Source: Owenia fusiformis (lineage: Eukaryota; Annelida; Polychaeta; Sabellida; Oweniidae). From it: DNA of 64,000 nucleotides. The notes under the pieces are model-generated. The model was not told where the DNA came from, did not search any database, and saw only the letters and a list, made by a program, of their open reading frames with translations. The DNA is taken from positions 25,248,455-25,312,454 of the forward strand of contig CAIIXF020000002.1 in assembly GCA_903813345.2 (NCBI GenBank), read 5' to 3'. The position numbers and the translations under genes were made by a program. Of this stretch, positions 1 to 12,200 are shown piece by piece (the first letter of the stretch is position 1; every line of letters starts with the position of its first letter).

Positions 1-195
1 TCGAACACATTATTTCTACACAGTGTAATCCAACACTGCGCAAAACATCTCATATTGAACACATTATTTCTACACAGTATAATCTAACACTGCGCAAAAT
101 ATCTCATGTCCAACACATTATTTCTACACAGTATAATCCCACACTGCACAAAATATCTTATATCTAAGCAATTAGTTCCACATTGTATTCATCCT
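1..195. repeat. 54-bp tandem repeat, about 3.5 units, cut by the window edge
   Basis: ACACATTATTTCTACACAGT recurs at positions 5, 59 and 113, exactly 54 bp apart, with AACACTGCGCAAAA in each unit. A fourth unit is degenerate. The array probably extends left of the window. Confidence 0.85.
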
Positions 196-2210
196 ACACT
201 GTGCAAATATCTAATTAAATATAATCGTTGGATTACTTTTATTATAATCTTGGACTATCCTTTTTGTGCAGTTATTTACCAATTCATAGTAGAAATTAGT
301 AAACGTCATTAACTCAGTATTTAAGCTTTCAAGTTCCAAAACATTTACGACTATTATCATCCTATAATTCACCTGAATATTCCCCGATGAATAATATTCT
401 TATTTGCATCGGATTAGTTCTCCACTGCTCAAATTATATAATATGTACTAGTTCATAACTTGTTTTGCCTTTTTTCAACCCTTGACGTATGCAATCATGT
501 TCCCCATGTACTATGGAGTGGTTCTATTTTGTATATATCCATAGTACTGTCAACTTGGTTTGATTCAATATCATGTACAAATACAATGTTGTTCTTCTGA
601 TATGACAATTCCTGTTACATGATATAGTAATCAGTCAAGCGAGGGGTCATGGGTTCGATCCTCACTGGGGTGGACTGACTTTTTCACATCAGCCCTGAGC
701 ACAGGATTTCATTCTGTGTTTTCATTAACTAATATTTCTAAGAAATATCCATTCTATGAAATCATTCTAATACATTATCATGGAGACGTGTTCTCAGGAT
801 GAGAAAGATATGCAACTGATACAGAGATACATTCATTGCCGCTTGTGTATGATACAAAATAGAGCACATATATTCATTGGATGTAGAATATAAATCGTAT
901 GCAAGAATCATGCACTTTTAAACGCAATTCCAAACTGCTTATCAATGAAATAGATTTTGCGAAGTGCTTTGATCTTTAGCTTCTTTAATATGATTAATGC
1001 ATGTACAAGATGTTTATCCAATTATCCAATTAGATGTATTATTATGTTGCATAGATGACCTCACTTTAAAGTCTCACACAATTAAAATCTCCTCTCTAGA
1101 ATATATTTTATTTTTCTGAAAATAGGGGAAAATCTGTGTCGTTTGAAAGGGGTTCTATTTCTGAAAAATCTGCATTTCTATTAAAAATCGGGGACTCGCA
1201 ATATCTCCCGATTTAAATCGAGACTTGACAGGTTGGGTAACGCCACTTTATTACAATATGGTATTGGGAAAGGTTTTTCTAAAATTTTCCAAATGGGTAA
1301 TCCGTTGATACGTGGTTAATTTACACACATGATCACAAAATGTTACACACTGGTTTTATCTTTTGATAATTGTATGTTTTCTGCACGGTCAATGTAACTG
1401 TTTATTTGAGACGTTACGCTTAAAACAAAAGTTAAAATAGTGGCTAACAAGATAGTATTACTTACATGGCACAAATCATGCATATATGTTTTAACCAACA
1501 ACAATATTTATCATACAATATACCAACAAATACAAATTTTATACAATGTCGTGGTTGTAAGGCCTGCTTTCGCCACATAACTTAGACTTATAATGTAGAT
1601 AGTATAATAAGTATAATGCTTTATGAGTTAAGCATATTCTATCATATCGTCGTAAAATGACTTTGCATGTCATGTCACATCATGCCAACCTGTTATAAGT
1701 ATGTGCTCAACTGAAACATCATAATGTCCCAGACAGTTTTGATAAGAAAATGAATATGACCAAGAGCATTTATTCTTAGAGGTTTTGTCTTACCATTTCA
1801 CTGGGAAAATAACCCGACCAAGAAAAACATATGATGCACAAATAATGCAAAGCTTATTTCAAATGTAAACTCTTGAAAATTGTAAATACTTTGCAAAGTG
1901 TTTTATAAATCATACTTATAGCCCCTGCTTCCGATGTCTCAAAATATTCTAAAACACTTGTCAATATTTTTTAAACCTAAAATGTACTGTATGTGTCGCA
2001 ATTTTAACTGTTCACACTATAATTTTACAAATGCTTCATGATCAGGTACTCATATGTGATTTGACATCACATCCATCCGGAACGCTATCAATATACCATG
2101 ATCACTATAACCAAGATGTGATATGTTGACATACACTCATATAATGTATTATGCTTTTACACTACAACTTCATAACTAGACAGTGATTCGTCCCCTATTT
2201 CTATGTTTTT
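196..2210. other. Downstream flank of TRPC, no gene seen
   Basis: AT-rich sequence without a convincing exon on either strand, apart from the short tRNA-like SINE scrap at 625-720. Confidence 0.6.
625..720 (+). mobile_element. Probable tRNA-derived SINE fragment
   Basis: CATGGGTTCGATCCTCACTG contains a good RNA polymerase III B-box (GGTTCGATCC). It follows AGTAATCAGTCAAGCGAGG, which can be read as the anticodon-arm side of a tRNA-like head. There is no foldable complete tRNA, so a decayed SINE is likelier than a tRNA gene. Confidence 0.45.
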
Positions 2211-2218
2211 CATTCAGA

Positions 2219-2317
2219 TTTATTGTTTTTCTATTTGATTGTAAGAGATTTGATAATCGAATAAAAGTATACGGTGTGTTTCATGCTTTGAAGAGTTTTC
2301 ATTGACGACTTTTTATT
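2219..2317 (-). terminator. Candidate poly(A) signals for the long TRPC transcript
   Basis: AATAAA hexamers on the minus strand at 2317-2312 and 2224-2219, 270-370 nt after the stop codon. Such hexamers are common in AT-rich DNA, so this is only a likely site. Confidence 0.4.
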
Positions 2318-2590
2318 TTGAAATGTTGTCTAATTCGGAATAAATACTTTTATCTACTATAATGATCTAATATACGTATGTCGATATTGATAGTATTATT
2401 GTTTATCCATATCTTATCGTAGTTAGTCAGGACAATGTTTGTGAAATCTTTATGACCTTTGATAAATGTTTAATTCATAATTTGATATATTATATATAGA
2501 ATGTCCGTCTATATATTAAATAGAATATACGGGATCGGTATACGGTTATACAATCTCATGTGATATACATATGTTGGATTCGACAGCTTA

Positions 2591-3207
2591 CTACTTATTT
2601 GACTCAGAGGAGAGGAATGATACACGCTTGGCAACCACACCTTTCTCAGATGCTTGGTTGTCCAACTTACTGGGATCAAGAGCGATTTCTGGGCTTTCTA
2701 CATCAGTGGCACCATTGCCGCTATCATTCTCAGTGCTCTTTGTTGTGTCAATCTCATTCTTATCATTAAGCTCTGATTTATTAACGTCTTCGACATTAGT
2801 TTCTTTTTCTTCAGGGACAGTGTCATAAATTGATGTACGACTTCCGCCATTGCCATTGAACCTAGTGTCACTGTTACTATCAGACATTTCAGACTGTATT
2901 TCGAACGATTCCCCAAGACCCTCATCTTTACGTTGTAGTGATTGGTCCGAACTATCTCGTTCAGGTTCCTTTTTATCCTTGTCGATTTCTTTCTCTGAAT
3001 CCATTTCGCTATTGCCTGATGTATTGGAATCCATCGAATTTTGAGAGAGTCTACTTTGCAGTTCTTCCTTCTTGTTGATGTCTGCGTTTCCATTTTCTTT
3101 TTTCCCAAAACGTTTGTTGAAAGCATCTCCTTCGGGGATAGGTTCCATTTGGAGGTTTTTCTTCATCCGGTCAATCGACATCTGACTTCTTTTACGTCTG
3201 AGTCGAC
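2591..3207 (-). CDS. TRPC: TRPC last exon: long acidic, serine-rich C-terminal tail
   Basis: Residues 810-1014. The acceptor is TTTTCAG at 3209-3208, and the phase fits the donor at 7699. It starts [12 protein letters not shown], a basic stretch, then continues with about 190 residues rich in Glu, Asp, Ser, Asn and Lys, with no hydrophobic core, so it is predicted to be disordered. It ends [13 protein letters not shown] before TAG at 2593-2591. The basic RRKRS and KRVS stretches are possible kinase sites. The tail is not conserved in the family at sequence level and does not end in the PDZ ligand (TTRL) of vertebrate TRPC4/5. The exon assignment rests on length, splice site, phase and position. 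Confidence 0.85.
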
Positions 3208-6200
3208 CTGAAAAGCAAATGGACGCACATGGGTGGCTAAGCTGTACTGTGTCTGCAAGCTGGTGAATGTGTGAATGAATCGAAAGTTAGTGCCATTTAG
3301 TACAGATTAGAGCATGCGTAAAGTTTATAGGAAAATTTGGAGTTAAAGCCACTATAGCCATATTATGCTGTAAGTGAACTTAAGTATTCATCACAATATT
3401 GTTATTTATTTGAGCAAGGTGGAATGATATTAGTGTTAGTTGTGTAATCAAGAAAACATAATAGGCCCTTTTAATAAATCCCGTCGCCATTTGGTACATC
3501 AAAGAAGATATATTATATTGCTGATATTGATGATGTCATAGGGAGTTTTTTCAATATAAGCAATAAGTAAATGTAACCTACATTCACCTACATTCGTTGC
3601 CTTTTCGATGTACCAAAATGAGGTAGGGCGCCCATTGTATGCCAAATAACGTGCAAAATCATTAGCTTCATTCTGCTTATGACTAAGCTTGTTCGGAAAA
3701 CATTCGATTGTAGTTTCATATGCTTTATATGTAACAAAGATATGGTGTTCATTCACAACTATGAACACATGTTTAATAGGAGTAGGTCAACGTGTTGCAA
3801 TTTTGAAACCGTATATAAGATGCCCATGCTATTCAAAATCAAAATCAAAATTATTCAACTTCAAAATCAAATGCACATAGGTACTTGGACATAGCAAACT
3901 AAAATAAGCTGCCGTATGTCAGGCGTTTTATTCAGATTTCGTGAGCCTTTTCACAACACTATAGGGTTTTGATGAAACACAGTTTCTTTAAGGTTTCATG
4001 TCAACAGAGTTATGTTTTGACCTTTCCGTCAGTTTGACTAGTTCCACATATCATTATGACCCCAACCATGATGAAATTGTTTTTCAGCCCTGTGAAAATG
4101 TAACAATAAGTTGTACTTTTGGAAAGGTCACCAAACAGAATGTTTTGAATTTTTCAGAATATATATATATTGTTTCAAATGATAGGCGCTTGAAAATTTG
4201 AATTCAATCCTAGAAAAAAAACTGATTTAAAAAGTGATCTTTTTTCCTTTTTAAGATTGCCATCTTTGTGACAATCTTTCATATTTTCAAGCTTCATTTC
4301 ATTTAAACCAATACATTTTGGAAAATTAAGAATATTCTCCTCAGTTTTCTTTCCGAAAGTACAACTTTTAACTATTTTCAGTCACAACTTCAGCGAGCTG
4401 AGAAAAGCTATTTCACCATGTTTAGGGTCATTCTGACCATGTCAATTGTGATCCTGGTCATGCAAATGATATATGGAAATAGTAAAAATGACTTAAGATC
4501 AAAACAAGACTCAGTAATCACAGTTAAAGCCAGTGGACTGTTAGACCTCCTGTTAATAACTTTGAGACCTTGAATAAAAAGAGAAATATCAGTAATTACT
4601 GTCTTAGATACTTACACAACATTTGACCTAATCCTGCCAAACATATATTAATGAATTCAATTCATAATTGTAATATCATACGGTATATATACCCATATAA
4701 ACTAATAATATAAATAATATAGGACAGGGAGCATGAATCAAGAATTTAAAAACAATCAAATGATGTATTATTCTGTACATGTATAATGTTAATTCAACAG
4801 AGTATTAGCATTGAAACTAGGAAAGTAATTTGCTATTCATTTGACTTGTATGCATTGCTATATTATAGGCATACCCATGCAAATTCATGTAGAATTTAAG
4901 GTATAGTGGATGCTATTACGACATTCTTAATATTTTTGTACGTCATGCTTTATCAGTAGCTGCTGCACTTTAGCTTAGTCTACATATCACTGTGTAAGTT
5001 AATGTATCGATTTGTGCAATTAATTGTTTGATGGTAGTATGAACTACAAGATGGACTATCAAAATGTGTTGTTCATTAAACACATTGATTTGTACAAGCT
5101 TGCCATTTTGGAAGATTTTATGAAACATGATCAGTCTTATTTCACAGTATGATATCATTTCTGCTCCCCATGTGCTGGCACACTAATGCTGCCTTTTTGT
5201 TTTTCGACCCTGCCGGAAGTCATTGGAGTTCACAAACAAGCTTATTTTAGGACAGTGGACTGCTTCTTATCTACTAAGACAAGAGTACAACGACCAGTTT
5301 TATTCATTCAACATCTACTAAAAAAACAGAACCACGGAACCATCGGTTTACCCATTCAGTATTGACAAAAGCATCAGTATATAACGATTGGTTTTATCCG
5401 TTCAGTATCTACTAAAAAACAGAACCACGGAACCATCGGTTTACCCATTCAGTATTGACAAAAGCATCAGTATATAGCGATTGGTTTTATCCGTTCAGTA
5501 TCTACTAAACTGATATAAGGATATGACGATCGCTTATTTGCTTCAGTTTCATGATCGGTTTTATAGGTTCACTTCACTAAAACAATTGAGTCAAGCCAAC
5601 AAGTTACGAATATGTTGTTGGGTTCTAATACACATTAGAAGGGATATATCGAATAAGGGTATAAGAACACTACAGAATTTTGCCAGTTGTAAAGTCGATT
5701 GAATATAATGCTTTCATGAATAAAGGAAAAGTTTGAAAAGTTTGAAAGTTTGAAGTAAAATGGGGAATTGATCTTTACAAAAAATCAATATAGTTTTAAT
5801 TTTGAGTTCCTTGACGTTTAAGTACTGGGTATGTAAAGCATTGCACATCAATGAACATTTGTTGACCATTGTTGTTATTAGAGTATGTTATAATCTTGTC
5901 TTAGGCGAAGCATCGAAGCAGTGTGATGGCGTGATCGTAAGTACTGCAGTATGTGCAAAGCTTCAACTAGTGAGAGTGCAGTAATGCTTCAGCCCTGGGT
6001 ACACTATATTTGTGCTTGGAAATGCCGAAAGAAACCAATATGACAAATCACATGCAAACATATGTCCCTTTTAAATCAATGACAACCTTACTTCACATTT
6101 TTTGGCTGTTATAATAAAAGTGTTCCCAGGACCGCGCGCCACGGATAAAGCACAACATATAGTAAGAATATATGCACAAAAAGTATAGAAAACAAAGAGG

Positions 6201-9200
6201 GAAACACCCATATGTTTTCTTATATACAATATGCATCACATTTGATTTTTATAAACAACACTTTCAAATTCTACTTAATGACAATAATAAAATATTTTTC
6301 TGAATATGTTCATAATACAAAACAACGAGTCTACTAATTGTAGATCTAAATATTAACCCTACAATAAACTACGGTTATATAAAACTGATAAACAAGACAT
6401 ATGACATACGTAACAGTTTATCGAACTTTGAACATTAAAGTTCGAAACTTGCAATTTATGATTCACCGAATACCCCCTTTTCCCGACAATTAAATCTACG
6501 AATTTTGTTTCAAACAGAGAAATGATGGCAAACACGCAAGAGGATGTGATACCGTGATGTCAGAGTGTTATTATTCTATATCCCATGGAATATATTTAAG
6601 TAACATGGGTCAATTAAATAAGATAAAATAAAATAAGGTATTCATAGTATTTTCATTATCCTATTAAAAGTCTCAATGGAAGACTGTGTGTTTAAGATAA
6701 TATAGTACTGGAAAAAGTACAATGCCAGGGAAGACGCAAACACATACTTGCTGAAGGGGTATTTGTTTGCCGTACACATAATCATGTAATTCTAATAAAA
6801 GTACTCGTTGGGAACATTTTACATCATCTTACTTAAACTTCTTTTAAGTCAAAACTTTATTAACATATTGTCTTATTGACACACACGTGCAAAAATAATT
6901 TTGATTTGAAGCGTGTACTTGTCTGGACAAACAAATGGCCCCATTGATGTGAAGTGAATTTATATTAATTTTCTCACAAACACAATGCAATATTGTATCT
7001 GAAACCATAACACAATGAAAAAAATGATAAAATGCCAAAATTCAGGCGTTCTTTCGTTGTACATGCATTTATAACAAATTTTCATTCCCTCTCGGATTAC
7101 AACAAAACTACTGATACTACATATCAAAAGCTACAACAAAGCCAACTATGCTGAAGTGGACAGTAACAGACACATAAATGGTTTCCAGCAAGCCCAATAG
7201 AAAGCTGCATTGTGCTTACCGGCTGAAGAGACACACAAAGACAGTTCTGGGCGTGTTTAGACGGGCCTGGGTTGTGCAAGTCTGTGCACGTTGAGTCAAA
7301 ACTGGACATGTTTGGGCAAAATCGGGTTTTGTAATATATGGGTGTGTCTGTAGCAACTGTTGCTTAGCAATAATGGTTGCCTTATGTAGCCATATGTATA
7401 GCAACGCTACCTATGTTTATGCTCACGCCTAGTAACTAGTTTGGTTAGCTAGGTTATACCTGTAGAGGTGGTCAACACATCAGTGGCCAGCACGTGGGTG
7501 TAGTAGCTCTATAAATAGTCTAATGAAACAAGGCATAATAAGCTTGCATAGTAGGATGGCCTACTGTCCATAGCAGTCTAAAAAGTTTCAAACGAGGCAC
7601 TGGTTTGCACTGTTGCATAAATACCACAGAAGTGTCATCAAAAAATAAATTTTCTAGATTTCTTGTGACCAGATCGGCCTTTATGACCAAAGTGCTTACT
7701 GCCTTTGCCAGGTTGGTTCTTGGAATATGTTGGTGTCTTCATGCCATTGTTGCGCAGAATTTCAAGAAGTTCGTATCTAAACGCTGATATATCTTGTTTA
7801 ATCTCATTAAGGTCATCTTCAGTGACGCCTTCTGTCTGCATTCCCCTTTGTTGTTGCATGATGTAACGTTTGATTAAGTCTCGCATCACAATCTGAAATT
7901 GGATATTCTCTTAAAAATTGGGGTTTAATGAGAAATGTTGCAGTCATTCTGAAATCGAATATGTATGGTGCCCAAATGACAACAGTTTTTGGAAAATGAA
8001 GTTAACTCAAGTCTTGACTTTTCAAAAAGAAACATGCTTCACAAATGATTTTTTCATTTATTTTACTCCTTATGGAAATAAAATGTGTTACCACACAACT
8101 GTATGGATAACGTGTACTACAAATCTGACTGAGCATTTTAGTTGATTCTTAATGATTTCATTCAAAGTAGCTAGGATGTACATGTTTTTATACTAAATCA
8201 TATTTGCTACTTATAATTTGAACTTATATTGATACGAAGGCTTACAGAAGTTGCATCCACGATATGTAGGTCTAATATTGCGGGCCATCTTATAATGTAT
8301 TTTATATATATTGCCATATATAGTCACTGGTCTACAACGCACTATTCAGAACAGAATTTGAAGATTTCAAAAATTATAACATAAAATCCTCACTGATAAT
8401 AAAAACATGCTAAAATATCTTGGCCTATTAAAACTAAACTAACCTGTATAAAAAGAGAAATGGGTACTCTATTAGAGTAAATTTAAGTTAAGAGTGACCC
8501 AAAATATCCCTTTAATTTTGAAACGACCTTATAGAGATACTAGAGAGTGTTTCAATAGAACATAATAACGAGATCAAGATAAATCATGTTTGGGTTGGAT
8601 GGATGCTCTCATGTTATTAAGTTATGCCAAAATTAGAGGGGTCTGGGTTACTCTTTATATACAATACTACTATGTAGTATTGGACAAGACTTAACGTACC
8701 TGATAACGTTTTTCATTTTCAGAGACATTCCTTACAATTTTCTGCAACAAGGTTAAAAAACAAAATAAAAACCTAGCCTACTAAGATAAAATAAAGAAAC
8801 CCCACACTGATTCTATGCAAGGGTGTGTGGTTTGCGGTGCAAACTTAAAACAAGCCTCTAAAACTACCAAGTTTACCTGGTACTTTTGTTCTCGTTCGTT
8901 GACTTTTTTCACTACCCTCTGTAACAATACAATAATACAATAATACAACATGACATACCAATGTCTATCCAAGAACTCAACATAAAGGTATATATATACG
9001 ACATGAGCAAAGTTGCACAATATACAAGCTAGGACTCGAAACCCTGGAAATGGAAACAACAAAAAGACATATAAAGGTCAATTAATCCTACACCGAAGGA
9101 GAAGTAACCACCGTTTCTGAATTGAAGAATAGAAATATTATTGGATCAAATATGCTAAATTAGCTGAGGCAATCGATCAAGATTTGATTGCTTTCAATTT

Positions 9201-12200
9201 AATGAATTAACCGCTGAATTCAAAATGACACAGATGTGCGACAGTAACATTATTATTTTAAATTTGTATAAAATCACAGTCTTCATTTATATTCTATTCT
9301 TCTATTCTAGCATATTCGAATTACAATACATGATCTCAAAGACTGACATTGATACCCAAGTCCACGGCTATTTTACATTATATTCTTGGTTGAACTATTA
9401 TAAATATTATCGTATATTAGGCTCCTAGGTTTCTCTTTTACTTCATTGTATAATTTATATACACATAACAATACTCATGCATGTTGATATATATATTACA
9501 CCAAACCTTTAACCAAAATCAGACATGTTATCACATAAATTATTAATCAAAATTGAAACGAAGACATGATCTTAAAAAGTGAGATGCACGTATTTTCATT
9601 TGATTTGACAATGATAACATGTCTCAGTAAAATACAAAACTGTAGTAACACTGATTACAAAGCATCAAACTATCCCCATCATTATTCATAATTGTTGATA
9701 TTTGTTTATTGCTTTTTCAAGCATATAAATGAGATAAGGCAGTAAATTTATGTGTAGAGAGGGTTATATAGATGGATCTAAATAGCTAATATGAAGATTA
9801 TATACATTTATCAACTATTTCTCAAACAACCATAATATATTGAACTCTAGTTTTAATTGTTTTCAATTGTTTATATGTCGATATGTGTAAAGTATTTTTC
9901 TTGGTTAATATTCATATATTAATATTGCTAAACGAAACTAGGTATGCCTACCCGTATGCTCTGCCATTTGTTGCGCTTCTGTTTTTTGGTGCACTGGCAC
10001 ATACGTGTTTTGAACCACACGAGAATGTACCATATTGTTTTTGGAGTCGGGATGATGTTGAATGGTGGTGGCACAGTACCTCCTTCTTCAAAGTAACTCA
10101 TCCATAACTTTGATCTGGCGAATTTCCACTCTGTATCCGCTTGGTCCTGTATTGAAAATCATAAAACGATGTGTTTGATTTATTACCATAACCATACCAT
10201 AACATCACAAAAATAAATTTAACTAGATATCAATACAACTGACATTATCTCAGAAGTACGGTTGAATTCGACAAATACATGTTAAATAAATGACAATTGG
10301 CTCGATGCTTGATTAACAAGTACATGCTGTTTAGTAAACTGGTTTTCATGCGCTTGGATGACAACCTGGATGAGAACATATTATCCTTATATATTTTTGA
10401 GGTTTAGAAGATGGGGATTATCCGGTGGCCTATGGGTCAATATAATACATATGTATATTTACTGGAGGGCCAGAAGTCCCAGGGTGATATGATTTATATT
10501 GACCAAGGAATAATCCTAATTTCCTGGACCGACTTTAAGATAATATGCTAATCCTACACTATTTATTCTTTGAACAGTAATTTATAGTTAACATATCCGG
10601 GCGTCTGAAAATTCTAGCATGATGTTTTGATTTTCACGAAACCTTATTATTAAAATTTGTTTTGTCCAAAATTCAACATTCGATTTCCCTCTCCCGCTCA
10701 GTCGGGACGTAAAGCTTGTTCTACCAGCTGTTGAAAATACAGTTTACAAACCTGCCGTTAATACCTCAGCCACTTCAAAGTATGGGTTGACTACTGCTAT
10801 TTAATGACTGAAGCACAAAACTGTTACTATGCTTGCATATTTTAACATTGAACTTCAATCAGTGAAGGCATTTCTGTCAACGAACATTCAGTAGAGTAGC
10901 ATATTTGCAGTATTACCATTGCATAAGCTGACCAATATACTGTACGTCATATAATCAAGGAATTCAAGTTATTAGTATACCCAGTAACCATATATCTAGG
11001 GTTCAGATATAATATATAGTATAATCTAGTTTAATCAGTACATACATTTACAAACTATAGCCATGTGAAAGGTATTGCTTTCTTTCTAACTTATTTCGCT
11101 ACACTACCGCACCTTTCACAGACGTATTTGAACAAACGAATACCAAATATTGCATCTAAAATAGATGAGTAAACTGCAAGAGGGTTGCATAAGCGTGCAA
11201 TAAAACTGATTAATGCCTTGGTCACATTTGATCCGATTCATCGGCCGGCACCCGGCCGATTGAGTATTCTCTTCAAAACTGGATACTCAATCGGCCGGGC
11301 GTCGGGAGCAAATGTGACCCAGGCATTACATGACTAAAAACGTAGACATATATTTAGTACAATCCTCCAAGATTATGAAAAGTAGACCTATCTCCAGTTA
11401 TAGAAACATGCACTTTACACAAAATGGTGTTTGTGCCGATGTCCTGCACATGGGCATTTACATGTGTGTGTGTGTGTGTGTTTATATGTAATGTCATACA
11501 AGCTGTGTCTAAATAGTGAGCCATATACACTGTTATGCATTCAGTAAGCATGTATATGAAGCTGTTTATACACATGTCTGAATACAGTAATGGTACTGGG
11601 CAAAGCGGCAACTGACTGTGCAACCAATTGACGTACAATTAGGCTAATCCTAGTGTGTTTTATGATCAAATACAAAGACATGGTCATATATTTTAGACAT
11701 TCATGTAAGTTGAAGGGAAATCTAAATCAAAAATCATTTTGATATATTTGATATAGATACCATATACCGTATCATCATCACGACTCTTTAATTAAAATGT
11801 ATAACCATATTACTATACTATACTATACTATAGTTATACATTCTTACAGTATTATCTGAAAATTAAATTTCAGTATTTACTATATTTTTTCAGTTATCGC
11901 TCTACATTTCTTGACATTATGTATATCGTTTTACAATAAAACTAGTTTTTAAAACATATGACCATGGTGCCTGACTAAATACCAGTTTGTGAAGCAATTG
12001 AGACTAAAAGAAGGCGGCTAAGGTGAAGGTCCGACAGATCCAAACAATCTGATTGTTAAGCAGAATCAAACAACCACCATCATACGTACCACTATAGAGT
12101 GGTAGCTATTGGACATCATTGCGATTAGCATGTTGAGTAAAACCACTATGGCAATTGCACTGTAAACTCCAAACATTAACTTCCCTAGCAGTTGGGTGAA

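Larger units (their letters stand above)
3208..7699 (-). other. Last TRPC intron (4.5 kb) and 3' UTR of the short isoform
   Basis: No coding exon recognised. It holds the 446-bp inverted-repeat element (4039-4484), a 93-bp tandem duplication (5300-5512), and AT-rich sequence. The part below 7638 would be 3' UTR in the short isoform. Confidence 0.7.

Noticed and set aside
2560-3044. Plus-strand frames over the last TRPC exon
   Set aside because: Shadows of the minus-strand coding exon.
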